A stretch of 64,000 bases of DNA from Vagococcus xieshaowenii (GCF_004792515.1 NZ_CP038865.1:1919514-1983513); one strand, 5' to 3'; positions 1-8,956 are shown, counted from the stretch's first letter. Translations and numbers: made by a program. The notes: generated from the sequence alone by a model not told the origin.

Positions 1-423
1 ATATCATGTTTGATTTCCCATAACATTTTGACAGCGTATAACAATAATACCGTCCACGCACTGCTCAACATAATGGCGAATGTGTGGGAAATATACAACC
101 CTGCTAGCTTAAACGAAAGCTAACATACCTGTGGATCTCTCAAAATTTTTTTCGTATAAATTATTGGGTATCATCCTATTCTGTTAACACACGGTTCGAC
201 AGGGTAACAACAGCGTTCGTATTTCTTTCTTAAAATATGACATAGTTATAATTTGTTGTAACAAAATTGATAAAAATCATACTTACGACACACATGGTCC
301 GATATTGTGGTAACAATGACTTACAGACTGGAAAACATCTCTATTTCTTTATTGGTACATTCTTGTACGAGAACCTAAGAATATCAAAAACACCATGGTG
401 CCAATGTTTGTCACCATTTTATC

Positions 424-513
424 AGGAAGAATATACGTGGGCCCTTAAAATGTCGGCTGTTTGTTAGGTTACGCTGGCATCTCCGGCTCCATTTTACCCC
501 ATATATTCTTCCT
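424..513. repeat. Nested inverted repeat (cruciform-like)
   Basis: Two sets of arms are nested: 424-435 pairs with 502-513 (12 of 12 bases) and 446-452 pairs with 490-496 (7 of 7). The enclosed 453-489 recurs imperfectly as a direct repeat at 551-587, with about 80 percent identity by eye. Nearby, 395-400 pairs with 412-417. The role is unknown. Confidence 0.6.
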
Positions 514-779
514 ATTTCTATGTTCAAAAAAGGTATAGGTCCCAATTCCCTCGGCTAATTGTTAAGTAACGTGGACATCTCCGACTCGGTCTTTCCCAGC
601 CCATTTTTGTACACACAATATTGCTTGATAGTCCTGCGGACAGCTTTGCTGACATGCCCTGGAACCATCTTCTGTTACCAGAATATTAGGCATGTATCGG
701 GAAACATTTTGCTGAACGCTGTCGCTTCTTTTTTGATTGAGCTTCGCTAACTTCCTCGTGTCTTTTTTCGTGATTACTT

Positions 780-1265
780 TTGATGTCTCCAGGGGACAAG
801 CCCCTGACAATAGATCTTGACCAAAGACATCAAACCACCCCCATTTTGGACCTCTGAGAGCCATTTTCGGGACATAAATGTCCATATGTACATTGTCTGA
901 CAAAATACCTCTAAAAATGGGGGTAAATGTCCATACCCCTAGTTGATAAATCAACGTTTCTGAAGGGGTATGGACATTGTGTACACGAATCAGCACCAAC
1001 TTCGGCAACGATGTCTGCCTCAAAACGTTGGTACCAGTGGTGTGCCACCATGTTATGTCCACTGGGTGATAAAATTGGTGGTCACGAGGAAAGAGCATAA
1101 GGGGTGTGTATGACAAAATTCATCTGCGATAAATTTTCCCAGTCGGCATAGCCGACCACACCCTTTACTTCGTCTCTAAAAAAGCTTCGCTTTTTTGCTC
1201 CTCAGCTCCGCTTCACGGAACTGCTCATGACAACTTAATTTTCAACTTGCGTTAAAAATTAAGTC
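780..1265. other. Block dense in inverted repeats; candidate oriT, origin or structured RNA
   Basis: At least ten inverted repeats lie within 480 bases. The arms are 790-795/801-806; 837-847/914-924; 870-875/878-883; 893-897/899-903; 926-940/964-978 (15 perfect bases) enclosing 942-946/951-955; 1034-1040/1059-1065; 1142-1147/1151-1156; 1178-1185/1189-1196; 1203-1210/1216-1223 (one mismatch); and 1233-1242/1255-1264. The motif AATGTCCATA occurs twice directly and once inverted. No gene overlaps the block. Such density is typical of transfer origins, plasmid-type origins and large phage-linked RNAs. Which of these applies is an inference I cannot settle. Confidence 0.6.
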
Positions 1266-1720
1266 TTATTGTTTAGCAGACAATGCCTGCTTTTTAAGTA
1301 CAATAACAAATTAAATTGACACAAGTTATAATAATTAGCTCCCCGTCAAACATATTTATCAAACAACCATACACTATTCTTATATTTTTATATAAAATAA
1401 TAATATTAACAGGATATAAAAGCACCACCAATGGCGCCGATAAATAATTTGAAAACATTAACAAATTCTCTCCTATTTCAAGAAAGAAGGCCTACTGTAC
1501 ATCGCATCATAATTTGATAATTACTGTTCAGTATTGTTTTCCACCTATATAATTCCTAACTTTTTAAGTGTAAAAAGTTGCAGGATGTAACTACTAACCT
1601 ATTGAATGATCTTTAACATCAATGCTTTCTTTCGTTTAACTATAGACCATTTATTAAAAAAGAATATATAATTGTTTTATCTATTCATATATATATATTA
1701 CATAAAAAAGGAGCTTCATA

Positions 1721-2914
1721 ATGAATTTTCAAAAATTACTTTATAAAGATATGGGAACAAAAGTAAACGACTTTAGGAAAAAAAATAATAAAACACAAGA
1801 TAATTTAATAGAAGATATCTCTCAAAAATACCATTACTCATTTGATAGGCAACGCATCTCAGCTATTGAAAACGGAAAAACTGACCCTCGAAAAAATCCA
1901 TACCTTATGTCATCATTACAACTAGATATCTTCTCTAACATGTTGAACATTGATAAAACTACCTTTATTTTTGGTGATAAACAAGATAGAGAAAAACTAA
2001 TTAAATTGATTTTATTATCAATTATTATGAATGGCGACAAGGACAGATTCGATAAGGATATTCAGTTACCATTTTTAAAAAGTGTAAAAAATCCTTTTGA
2101 ATATGAGCAAACAGGTCACGATTATTTAATTTATCAATTCACAGATGCTAATAGTCACTCTGTTTTCAAAGATGAAAATAAATTATTAATAAATTCAGAA
2201 GAATTCAATAATTTTATTAATTCATCCTTTCCTTTTTTTGCTAACAAAGAAAATATTGATAAATATAACATTTTGTACACTGGCTATTCTAAAGATTTAC
2301 TAGAACCTTCCACGTTACTTATTAAGCTGTTATTCGGAAACCTTAAATTTGCGAAAAGCTTTATTGAACATTTTACTAATATAAATATCGCTTATGGAAC
2401 CTTTAAGGAAGAAGCACTGAACTTACTGCAAAACAAAGGGGTTTATGGTAGTCTAGCAATTGACTGGACATTAACTTACTTCCCACAATTCATCACAGCA
2501 TTTGAAGAATTGTGGGACAATAAAAAAGACGTATTAATGAAGTTTTTCGATGAGCAAATATTCCGTCTAAGCAACGATGCACACGCTTTAAAAAAATTAA
2601 ATGATAAACATTTTAATTATGTGATACAATCTGAAGCATTCATTTACTTACTTCAAGAATTATTAACAGTGGATGAATACACCCATGACACTGCAATTGG
2701 TCACAATCACGTTAGGAGCAGAATACAAGCGGCATTAAACATGAATCCTGAATTGAATGCAAAACGAGATATCACAAGTAACTACTATGATGTAAATCAA
2801 CTAGGTTACGATATTGATATACTTACACAATGTTATAGCAAACTTTCAGAAGATAATGATGTTAAGGATATACACTTATTTGCGAAAAGATATGTAGATA
2901 TAAAAACGGTGTAA
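1721..2914 (+). CDS. XRE-family helix-turn-helix regulator of the mobile element
   Basis: The 397-residue protein has an N-terminal helix-turn-helix of the XRE type at about residues 12-65, including RQRISAIENGKTDP near 43-56. The long rest, about 320 residues, is AT-rich coding sequence that I do not recognise. It starts at an ATG behind a clear AAGGAG site. It lies upstream of the excisionase and integrase genes on the same strand, so it probably controls excision or maintenance of the element, but that role is inferred from position. The length is far above that of a usual phage repressor (about 100-230 residues), so the C-terminal part may sense a signal or bind a partner. Confidence 0.7.
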   Translation: MNFQKLLYKDMGTKVNDFRKKNNKTQDNLIEDISQKYHYSFDRQRISAIENGKTDPRKNPYLMSSLQLDIFSNMLNIDKTTFIFGDKQDREKLIKLILLSIIMNGDKDRFDKDIQLPFLKSVKNPFEYEQTGHDYLIYQFTDANSHSVFKDENKLLINSEEFNNFINSSFPFFANKENIDKYNILYTGYSKDLLEPSTLLIKLLFGNLKFAKSFIEHFTNINIAYGTFKEEALNLLQNKGVYGSLAIDWTLTYFPQFITAFEELWDNKKDVLMKFFDEQIFRLSNDAHALKKLNDKHFNYVIQSEAFIYLLQELLTVDEYTHDTAIGHNHVRSRIQAALNMNPELNAKRDITSNYYDVNQLGYDIDILTQCYSKLSEDNDVKDIHLFAKRYVDIKTV

Positions 2915-2929
2915 ATATAACAATCAAAT

Positions 2930-2972
2930 AAAAGGTACGCAATCGTCTTTTTAGATAATTGTGTACCTTTTT
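2930..2972 (+). terminator. Terminator after the XRE gene
   Basis: Arms 2930-2943 and 2958-2971 form a 14-base stem with one G-U pair and a 14-base loop. The right arm runs into a T tract. It lies 16 bases after the regulator stop codon and separates it from the excisionase gene. Confidence 0.75.
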
Positions 2973-3079
2973 ATGTAGTAGATTTTTACAGATTAGCCAC
3001 ACATTTTCACGCATGTATAAATCCGCTTGAACAAAATATACTAATAATATCAAATAATCAAAAGAAAGGATGAATTTAG

Positions 3080-3262
3080 ATGAACGAATACCCACTTTTA
3101 CTCACACGTCAACAAGCTTCAAAATTCTTGGGAATTGACCCTAAGTCATTCGATCAATATATTCGACGTCACCCTGATTTCCCTTGTTTTATGGTAGGAA
3201 AACAGGAACGATACCTTAAATCAAAATTAATCGAATTTATTGAAAACAACTGTGTAAAATAA
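3080..3262 (+). CDS. Excisionase-like small DNA-binding protein
   Basis: This 60-residue protein has the shape of a MerR/HTH_17-type excisionase. A short N-terminal segment leads into a winged helix with LTRQQASKFLGI at residues 8-19, followed by a conserved F-D-Q-Y-I-R-R stretch and a basic C-terminal wing. The start lies 6 bases behind GAAAGGA. It sits 98 bases upstream of the integrase gene, the usual place for a recombination directionality factor in Tn916-like and related elements. It probably bends DNA at the element end and drives Int toward excision. Function is inferred from fold and position. Confidence 0.7.
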   Translation: MNEYPLLLTRQQASKFLGIDPKSFDQYIRRHPDFPCFMVGKQERYLKSKLIEFIENNCVK

Positions 3263-3267
3263 CACTT

Positions 3268-3337
3268 AAAAAGATTGATAAGAATGATAGCTCTCATACG
3301 TTATATGAGTCATCTATCTGCTTTATCAATCTTTTTT
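3268..3337 (+). terminator. Hairpin terminator between xis-like gene and integrase
   Basis: Arms 3268-3281 and 3323-3336 match over 14 of 14 bases, and the right arm ends in a T tract. Further pairing inside the 41-base loop is possible around 3284-3290 and 3312-3317. Transcripts from the regulator and excisionase genes would mostly stop here, so integrase expression may depend on readthrough or on its own promoter. Confidence 0.75.
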
Positions 3338-3360
3338 TATTGAAGGAAGGATGAAAAGAA

Positions 3361-4407
3361 ATGGCAACTATTATAAAAAGAGGTAACGCTTATCGCGCAA
3401 CCGTTTCGCTTTATAAGAAAGGGGAATATAAAAGAGAGACAAAATCATTTAAAAATAAAAAAGATGCTGAACTGTGGGCACTTGAAATGGAGCTCGAAAA
3501 AGGACGGGGAAAAAACTTAGCAGAACGCTCAACATTATTTCCAGATTTCTACCGAAACTGGGTCAATACGATTAAGAAAAATGATGTTAGAGAAGCAACC
3601 TATATCAACTATATGCGTACAATCACAGTAGTTGAATCCCTATTTCAAGGTATTCAGTTAAAACACTTAGATGATATCGTTATGCAAAAAAAAATTGATC
3701 GTTATGCTGAAACACATTCAAAAAAAACGACAAAAGAATTAGTACTCAAAATACGTGGCTCATTAAAGTATGCCTATGCTAGAGGTTTAATTACCAATGA
3801 TTTTGGTCATCTATTAAAAGCTCGTGGACAAGAACAACCAAAAAGGAATGTTGCTTTATCTATTACAGAATTTAAAAAGCTTAGACAATATTGTTTAAAT
3901 CATCAAGAGGCGGAATTTAATGTGTTAGTTTTACTTGCATTAGAAACAGGTGCACGCCGCGGGGAACTGTTAGGGATTACTAAAGAAGATATTTATGAGT
4001 ATGGTATCAAAATAAGACACTCAATTAGCCCAACCAATAACGATACACAATTAAAGACGAAACATTCTAAACGTGATATTTCAATCAATCAAGATGTCTA
4101 TCATGCTCTTATAAAGCTGGCTGATAATAAATCTGATTATATTTTTGATTGGAATGGTTTCAGACAAGCTTCACAGCTACAACAATTATTAAGGAAATTG
4201 AATATTAAAAAGACGACTTTTCACGGACTGCGTGACACACACGCATCGTTCTTATTCTCAAAAGATATTAGCATAGATTATATTTCAAGACGGTTAGGTC
4301 ACAACTCTATTTTGACAACACAAAACTACTATCTAGAATTAATGCCAGAAAAAAAGCACCAGCAAGATGCTGATGCTTTAGAGCTCTTAAACGATTTATC
4401 TTTATGA
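3361..4407 (+). CDS. int: Tyrosine integrase of the mobile element
   Basis: This 348-residue protein is a phage/ICE-type site-specific recombinase. An N-terminal AP2-like arm-binding domain (about 1-50) is followed by a SAM-like core-binding domain (about 58-155) and a catalytic domain (about 165-335). The catalytic residues can be seen: Arg199 in TGARRGE, Lys234, His288 and Arg291 in HGLR, His314 in LGH, and the nucleophile Tyr324 in TTQNYY. The gene ends 56 bases from the rpsI stop codon and points at it, which marks the 3' end of rpsI as the attachment site. Length and domain order are normal and no frameshift is seen, so the enzyme is probably active. Confidence 0.92.
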   Translation: MATIIKRGNAYRATVSLYKKGEYKRETKSFKNKKDAELWALEMELEKGRGKNLAERSTLFPDFYRNWVNTIKKNDVREATYINYMRTITVVESLFQGIQLKHLDDIVMQKKIDRYAETHSKKTTKELVLKIRGSLKYAYARGLITNDFGHLLKARGQEQPKRNVALSITEFKKLRQYCLNHQEAEFNVLVLLALETGARRGELLGITKEDIYEYGIKIRHSISPTNNDTQLKTKHSKRDISINQDVYHALIKLADNKSDYIFDWNGFRQASQLQQLLRKLNIKKTTFHGLRDTHASFLFSKDISIDYISRRLGHNSILTTQNYYLELMPEKKHQQDADALELLNDLSL

Positions 4408-4410
4408 TTA

Positions 4411-4440
4411 ACACCAACTGACACCAAAAAGTGCCAGTAA
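4411..4440. repeat. Ten-base phased short repeats beside the attachment site
   Basis: ACACCAA occurs at 4411-4417 and again at 4421-4427, and the related GTGCCAGT follows at 4431-4438. The units are spaced by about one helical turn between the int stop codon and the 3' end of rpsI. They are good candidates for arm-type binding sites of Int or the excisionase, by analogy with Tn916-type elements. Confidence 0.45.
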
Positions 4441-4463
4441 ACGTTGATACAATAAGGAATTGA

Positions 4464-4497
4464 TTAACGTTTTGAGAACTGTGAAGATTTACGTGCT
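4464..4497. other. Probable attachment site at the 3' end of rpsI
   Basis: The integrase gene ends close to the last codons of rpsI, and the rpsI reading frame is intact to its stop codon at 4464. Elements that use a gene 3' end keep that end complete by carrying its copy in the att site. The partner repeat at the far end lies outside this window, so the exact core cannot be fixed here. Confidence 0.5.
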
Positions 4498-4856
4498 TTC
4501 TTAAGACCTGGTTTTTTACGTTCAACCATACGAGAGTCACGTGTTAATAATCCAGCACGTTTTAATGGTGTACGGAAGTCTGGGTCAACTTGTAGTAACG
4601 CACGAGCGATACCGTGACGAGTTGCGCCAGCTTGTCCAGCATATCCACCACCGTTAACGTTAACTAAAACGTCATAAGCACCTTTAGTGTCAGTAACCGC
4701 AAATGGTTGGTTAACTACTTCACGTAGGTCAGCATGTGGAATATATTCTTCGATGTCTTTATTGTTCATAATGATTTTACCTGTACCGGGTACTAAACGT
4801 ACGCGAGCTACAGATCTTTTACGACGGCCAGTGCCGCTGTATTGTACTTTAGCCAA
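4464..4856 (-). CDS. rpsI: 30S ribosomal protein S9
   Basis: The 130-residue S9 protein binds the 16S rRNA head, and its basic C-terminal tail, ending in SQFSKR, reaches the P-site tRNA. The start [19 protein letters not shown] and the length match Firmicutes S9. It is the second gene after rplM, with 13 bases between them. Its 3' end is where the mobile element has inserted, and the conserved C-terminus is intact, so S9 function should be kept. Confidence 0.97.
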   Translation of the reverse strand: MAKVQYSGTGRRKRSVARVRLVPGTGKIIMNNKDIEEYIPHADLREVVNQPFAVTDTKGAYDVLVNVNGGGYAGQAGATRHGIARALLQVDPDFRTPLKRAGLLTRDSRMVERKKPGLKKARKSSQFSKR

Positions 4857-4869
4857 TGAAATTCCCTCC

Positions 4870-5313
4870 TTAAATTAGGTTTGTGATATCTAAAACTTCA
4901 GGTTGTTGTGCAGCGTGATTATGCTCAGCGCCACCGTAAACGAATAATTTAGAACCTTGTTGACGTCCTAAAGTATTTTTAGGTAACATACCTTTAACTG
5001 ATAATTCGATTAAACGACGAGAGTTCTTGTCGCGTAATTCACCAGCAGAGATAGATTTTAAACCACCTGGGAATCCAGAATGACGGTGATAAATTTTATC
5101 ACTTGCTTTTTTACCTGTTAATTTTACTTGATCAGCGTTAATTACGATTACATAGTCACCAGTATCCACATGAGGTGTGAATGTTGGTTTATTTTTTCCA
5201 CGTAAGATAGATGCAACTACTGCAGATAATCGACCCATAGGGATATCTGTTGCGTCTACTACGTACCATTTACGTTCTATTTCGCCAGCTTTGGCCATAT
5301 ATGTTGTACGCAC
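4870..5313 (-). CDS. rplM: 50S ribosomal protein L13
   Basis: L13 is an early-assembling protein of the large subunit. I place the start at the GTG at 5313, giving 147 residues beginning (V/M)[15 protein letters not shown]. This matches Firmicutes L13 and lies behind GGAGG with 8 bases spacing. A TTG seven codons upstream is less likely. Conserved features are PMGRL and the [13 protein letters not shown] segment (here [10 protein letters not shown]). It forms an operon with rpsI, with its own promoter at 5403-5431. Confidence 0.96.
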   Translation of the reverse strand: MRTTYMAKAGEIERKWYVVDATDIPMGRLSAVVASILRGKNKPTFTPHVDTGDYVIVINADQVKLTGKKASDKIYHRHSGFPGGLKSISAGELRDKNSRRLIELSVKGMLPKNTLGRQQGSKLFVYGGAEHNHAAQQPEVLDITNLI

Positions 5314-5395
5314 TTTGTTTTCCTCCAATTTCAATCTACTAAATGTTTGACTTTCATAACAAGTTTCCGGGGCTTATCATGGGGCAAACAATACC
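5314..5395 (-). ncRNA. Candidate L13 leader (autoregulatory 5' UTR)
   Basis: About 80 bases of untranslated RNA separate the predicted transcription start near 5395 from rplM. The stretch around 5361-5385 is rich in C and G runs (GCCCC twice on the minus strand) in an AT-rich setting, which suggests folding. Firmicutes often have an L13 leader element at this position. Identity is inferred from position and composition, not from a covariance match. Confidence 0.4.
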
Positions 5396-5402
5396 ATCTA
5401 TC

Positions 5403-5431
5403 ATATTAACTGTTTATCACAATAATGTCAA
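5403..5431 (-). promoter_or_regulatory. Promoter of rplM-rpsI
   Basis: The minus strand has TTGACA (5426-5431), a 17-base spacer and TAATAT (5403-5408), a near-perfect vegetative promoter. It sits in the gap between truA and rplM and is pointed at rplM. Confidence 0.85.
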
Positions 5432-5569
5432 ACATTTGTTTACATTTTTTGCAAATTTATTTTCATCCTTCTATACGCTGAAACGATTGATATTACACGC
5501 TTCAACCAACGTTTCTCTTCAAGCCATTCAAAAACAACTTATCCGGGTGTACACGTATGATTCATCCCA

Positions 5570-6361
5570 TTAATTGGACGACTCTTCCTGATAAGCTTTC
5601 TTCGGTTTCCCATCATATCTTACTTCCATCAAATATAACCCTTCAGGATGTGCTGTTGGTCCAATGTAATCTTTACTTTGTTGATCAATTGCTAATTTAA
5701 ATGCGTCCTCAGGTAATTTATTTTGCCCAATCTTCATTAAAGTGCCTACTAAAATGCGCACCATTTTATACAGGAACCCTGTCCCTCGGAAAATAAATAA
5801 CAGCTCTTGCGTTTCTTTATTTTCTTCAACTCGTGCTTCAAAAATTGTGCGGACACGGTCTTCAACTGAGCTCCCTGTTGCGCAAAACGGTGTGAAGTCG
5901 TGTGTGCCAATCAGATCCTCCATAGCGCGTTGCATACGTTCAACATCCAAATCTCCAGTATACGGATAAAAAGCGGCGTAGTGACGTTTAAACGGCACTC
6001 TAGGGCGTCCTATATCCAAACGATAGTGATATGTTTTTTCTGTCGCTAAATAACGAGAGTGAAACGTGTCCGCCACCTGTTCAACCGAACGCACAGCAAT
6101 ATCTTCCGGTGACTGGGTATCAAACGCATGGCGAAACTTCTCCGCGTCTCGTTCTTGTGGTAAATCAAAATGAATCACTTGTCCCCACGCATGGACACCC
6201 GCATCCGTACGACCTGATGCATGCACATAAACAGGCTTACCTCCATTTAATTTTTTTAACGTATCTTCTAACACTAATTGGACCGTTAAACTCTCTCCTT
6301 GCGTTTGAAAGCCACTGTAACGTGTCCCATCATAGGCAATAACTGCTTTGTATCTCACCAT
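5570..6361 (-). CDS. truA: tRNA pseudouridine(38-40) synthase TruA
   Basis: TruA converts U38, U39 and U40 in the tRNA anticodon arm to pseudouridine. The 263-residue protein has the expected length, and its catalytic aspartate is Asp53 in SGRTDAGVHA. The ATG lies behind GGAGGAAG. That site begins only a few bases after the T tract of the ecfT terminator (6382-6413), so truA is probably expressed by readthrough from the ecf operon or from a weak promoter I cannot see. The ecfA1-ecfA2-ecfT-truA-rplM-rpsI order is the classic Firmicutes arrangement. Confidence 0.96.
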   Translation of the reverse strand: MVRYKAVIAYDGTRYSGFQTQGESLTVQLVLEDTLKKLNGGKPVYVHASGRTDAGVHAWGQVIHFDLPQERDAEKFRHAFDTQSPEDIAVRSVEQVADTFHSRYLATEKTYHYRLDIGRPRVPFKRHYAAFYPYTGDLDVERMQRAMEDLIGTHDFTPFCATGSSVEDRVRTIFEARVEENKETQELLFIFRGTGFLYKMVRILVGTLMKIGQNKLPEDAFKLAIDQQSKDYIGPTAHPEGLYLMEVRYDGKPKKAYQEESSN

Positions 6362-6381
6362 AATTTATACTTCCTCCTATT

Positions 6382-6413
6382 AAAAAAAGGCTGTGGCAAC
6401 CATTGCCGCAGCC
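6382..6413 (-). terminator. Terminator after ecfT
   Basis: Arms 6389-6399 and 6403-6413 form an 11-base stem with one G-U pair and a 3-base loop. A run of seven T follows on the minus strand. It lies just after the ecfT stop codon and directly ahead of the truA ribosome binding site. Confidence 0.85.
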
Positions 6414-6428
6414 TCACATATGTTTATC

Positions 6429-7226
6429 TTATTTTCTTAAAAAAATCAATGCAACCGTTAATAATGCAAAGACTAGCACACAGACAGTATCTCGCATTTC
6501 CCACTTCAATTGACGATACTTAGTACGTCCGTCTCCGCCTTGATAACCACGGGCTTCCATAGCTGTGGCTAATTCTTCTGCACGGTTAAAACTACTGATG
6601 AACAAAGGAATTAATAAGGGCACAATCGCCTTCATTTTATCCATTAAATTCCCATCATTAAAATCTACCCCACGCGCACGTTGAGCATTCATGATTTTTT
6701 CTGTCTCATCCATTAAAGTTGGCACAAAACGAAGTGCAATAGACAACATTAATGACACTTCATGCGCCGGAAACTTAATCACTTTTAACGGACGTAATAA
6801 CGCCTCTATCGCATCAGATAACGATAACGGCGGCGTTGTTAACGTCAACAATGTCGACATAAAGATAATTAGGACAAAACGGCAGAAAATAAAGAGCGCA
6901 TTTTGCACCCCAAATTCAGTTAAAGAAAAGACACCCCATTGCCAATACACTTTACCACCTTGTGTAAAGAATAACTGCAAAATAACAGTGAATAAAATTA
7001 GCCAAATCATCGGTTTCACACCACGAATAAAAAACTTTAAATCAACTTTTGATAAAAAAATTGCCATCAATGTAAAAGCAAACATTAACGCATAAGAAGC
7101 GAAATTATTACACAAGAAAATAATACCAATAAAATAAAAACTACATAATAACTTGGTACGCGGATCCATACGGTGAATTACCGAATCCCCCGGCATATAG
7201 CGACCAAAAATTAATTTATCTGTCAT
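6429..7226 (-). CDS. ecfT: Energy-coupling factor transporter transmembrane protein EcfT
   Basis: EcfT is the membrane coupling subunit of the group II ECF module, which joins the ATPases EcfA1 and EcfA2 to exchangeable vitamin-binding S components. The 265-residue protein has several membrane helices in its N-terminal two thirds. Both coupling-helix signatures are present: AQRARG and AMEARG near residues 183 and 222. Its ATG overlaps the ecfA2 stop codon by four bases (ATGA), which suggests translational coupling. No S component is encoded nearby, as expected for a shared module. Confidence 0.95.
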   Translation of the reverse strand: MTDKLIFGRYMPGDSVIHRMDPRTKLLCSFYFIGIIFLCNNFASYALMFAFTLMAIFLSKVDLKFFIRGVKPMIWLILFTVILQLFFTQGGKVYWQWGVFSLTEFGVQNALFIFCRFVLIIFMSTLLTLTTPPLSLSDAIEALLRPLKVIKFPAHEVSLMLSIALRFVPTLMDETEKIMNAQRARGVDFNDGNLMDKMKAIVPLLIPLFISSFNRAEELATAMEARGYQGGDGRTKYRQLKWEMRDTVCVLVFALLTVALIFLRK

Positions 7227-8098
7227 GCTTGGCCACCTACTTTTAAGTCAAACTGTTTATTTTTTAATGCCGTTACTAACTCTTCGGTTGTTAAAGGTAA
7301 TTGATCAAACACAAAACCTTTTTTCATTAATTCATTAGCAAAACGTGTCGCAGTTGGTACACCTAAATGCTTTTCTTCCAACCACTCTACATCATTAAAC
7401 ACCTCACTAGGTACACCTTGTTTAATCACAGTACCTTTTTCTAGAACAACCACGTAATCAGCAAAATCTGCCACATCGTCCATTAAATGTGTCACTAAAA
7501 CAATTGTCATCTGACGTTCTTCGTGTAGGCGATTAAACATGTTCATCATGTCTTCGCGTCCTTTTGGATCAAGTCCTGCTGTCGGCTCATCTAATACTAA
7601 AACAGACGGTTCCATCGCAAGTACACCCGCAATCGCCACACGACGCATTTGACCACCAGACAATTCAAACGGTGAACGCTCTAAATAGCTCTCATCTAGT
7701 CCGACCAGTTCAATCACTTCTTTGGTAATCTTCTCAATCTCTTCAGCACTACGACCAAAATTTTTAGGACCAAAGCCTATATCCTTTGCGACTGTTTCTT
7801 CAAATAATTGTGCCTCAGGAAATTGGAAAACAATTCCGACTTGCTGACGAATCGGCTTTAGATTTTTATTATCCGTGCTTGGTGTAATCACACGATCACC
7901 GATAGTCACACTTCCTTCTGTTGGTTTAACTAAGGCATTCAAGTGTTGTAAAAAAGTAGACTTCCCACTACCTGTATGTCCCACTAAAGCGGTATAAGAA
8001 CCGTCTTGAATGGTTAAATCAATATCATACAACGCTCTTTGTTCAAAAGGTGTATGGGGTTGGTAAGTAAACCCTACTTGTTCAAAGCGGATGTCCAT
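7223..8098 (-). CDS. ecfA2: Energy-coupling factor transporter ATPase EcfA2
   Basis: This is the second ATPase of the ECF module, 291 residues from the ATG at 8098 ([10 protein letters not shown], the family start). An in-frame start two codons upstream is also open. Visible motifs are Walker [10 protein letters not shown], the Q-loop region FQFPEAQLF, signature LSGGQMRR, Walker B VLVLDEP and the switch histidine in VTHLMDD. The gene overlaps ecfA1 by about 25 bases and ecfT by four. It forms a heterodimer with EcfA1 that powers vitamin uptake. Confidence 0.95.
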   Translation of the reverse strand: MDIRFEQVGFTYQPHTPFEQRALYDIDLTIQDGSYTALVGHTGSGKSTFLQHLNALVKPTEGSVTIGDRVITPSTDNKNLKPIRQQVGIVFQFPEAQLFEETVAKDIGFGPKNFGRSAEEIEKITKEVIELVGLDESYLERSPFELSGGQMRRVAIAGVLAMEPSVLVLDEPTAGLDPKGREDMMNMFNRLHEERQMTIVLVTHLMDDVADFADYVVVLEKGTVIKQGVPSEVFNDVEWLEEKHLGVPTATRFANELMKKGFVFDQLPLTTEELVTALKNKQFDLKVGGQA

Positions 8099-8913
8099 AA
8101 CCACTCCACCATCCTTTCTTCTGACATATAATCAGCTGGCACGTCCATTCCTTGTGCACGCATTTCCATTTTTAATTTTTCTGGGAAAGGCAAATCTAAT
8201 CCCATTTCAATTAAGTCTTGACCTGCAGAGAATATTTCTTCTGGTAAGCCATCCTTAAAGACACGTCCTTCACGCATCACTAAAACACGTGTCGCATTAG
8301 CTGCTTCATCGATATCATGTGTAATTGAAATGACCGTAATATTTTTCTCATCACGAATCTCTTGTATCGTTTTGATTACTTCCATACGTCCTTCTGGATC
8401 CAACATACTGGTTGCTTCATCCAAAATAATAACATCAGGACTAAGGGCTACAACGCCTGCAATCGCGACACGTTGTTTCTGACCTCCAGATAAGCGGACA
8501 GGCTCCTTCTTAGCAAAATCTGTCATACGAACTTTTTCCAATGATTCTTTCACAATTCGTAGCATATCTTCACGAGGAATCCCATGATTTTCTAAGCCAA
8601 AGGCAACATCGTCTTCAACAGTTGAACCGACAAATTGATTATCAGGATTTTGAAATACCATCCCGATTTTTTTACGAATATTCCAAACATTCTCTTCATT
8701 CATTGGTAAACCTTCCACCACAACGTCACCTGAGGAAGGTACGATTAGACCATTAATTGTTTTAGCAAGTGTTGATTTACCTGACCCATTATGACCAATA
8801 ACAGCTAACCATTCACCTTCATAAACATTCAACGAGACATCTGTTAACGCTTGACGTTCATCATCTTCTTGATATTTAAAATTTACCTTACTTAATTCAA
8901 TAATTGGTTTCAT
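8074..8913 (-). CDS. ecfA1: Energy-coupling factor transporter ATPase EcfA1
   Basis: This is the first ATPase of the ECF module. I choose the ATG at 8913 ([10 protein letters not shown], 279 residues), which has GGTGAG five bases upstream; an ATG four codons earlier is open but has no such site. Walker [10 protein letters not shown] lies at about residues 40-48, then FQNPDNQF (Q-loop), LSGGQKQR (signature), [16 protein letters not shown] (Walker B) and ITHDIDE. It heads the ecfA1-ecfA2-ecfT operon behind a long structured leader (8926-9252). Confidence 0.95.
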   Translation of the reverse strand: MKPIIELSKVNFKYQEDDERQALTDVSLNVYEGEWLAVIGHNGSGKSTLAKTINGLIVPSSGDVVVEGLPMNEENVWNIRKKIGMVFQNPDNQFVGSTVEDDVAFGLENHGIPREDMLRIVKESLEKVRMTDFAKKEPVRLSGGQKQRVAIAGVVALSPDVIILDEATSMLDPEGRMEVIKTIQEIRDEKNITVISITHDIDEAANATRVLVMREGRVFKDGLPEEIFSAGQDLIEMGLDLPFPEKLKMEMRAQGMDVPADYMSEERMVEWLWTSALNK

Positions 8914-8956
8914 TTTTCTCACCATAATCTATGTATTTGACATTACGTTTAAATGT

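Larger units (their letters stand above)
1..1720. other. Non-coding end region of the integrated element
   Basis: No convincing gene is present here. Open frames exist (for example 562-1116 on the minus strand) but lack a ribosome binding site and read like random composition. Bases 1 to about 1265 look richer in GC than the host flanks and carry many inverted repeats, listed separately. Bases 1270-1720 are very AT-rich and lead to the ribosome binding site of the XRE regulator. The region belongs to the mobile element whose integrase lies at 3361-4407. A transfer origin, a replication origin or a large structured RNA would each fit, and the sequence alone does not decide between them. Confidence 0.6.

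Noticed and set aside
559..750. Plus-strand open frame of 63 codons
   Set aside because: It has no ribosome binding site, overlaps the direct repeat at 551-587 and is opposed by an equally long frame on the other strand.
1019..1029. An 11-base match (CTCAAAACGTT) to the inverse of the rpsI 3' end
   Set aside because: An att repeat must be in direct orientation. This copy is inverted and short enough to arise by chance.
562..1116. Minus-strand open frame of 184 codons in the non-coding block
   Set aside because: It has no ribosome binding site, no recognisable domain and an amino acid make-up rich in rare residues. It runs through the inverted-repeat region, which better explains the sequence.
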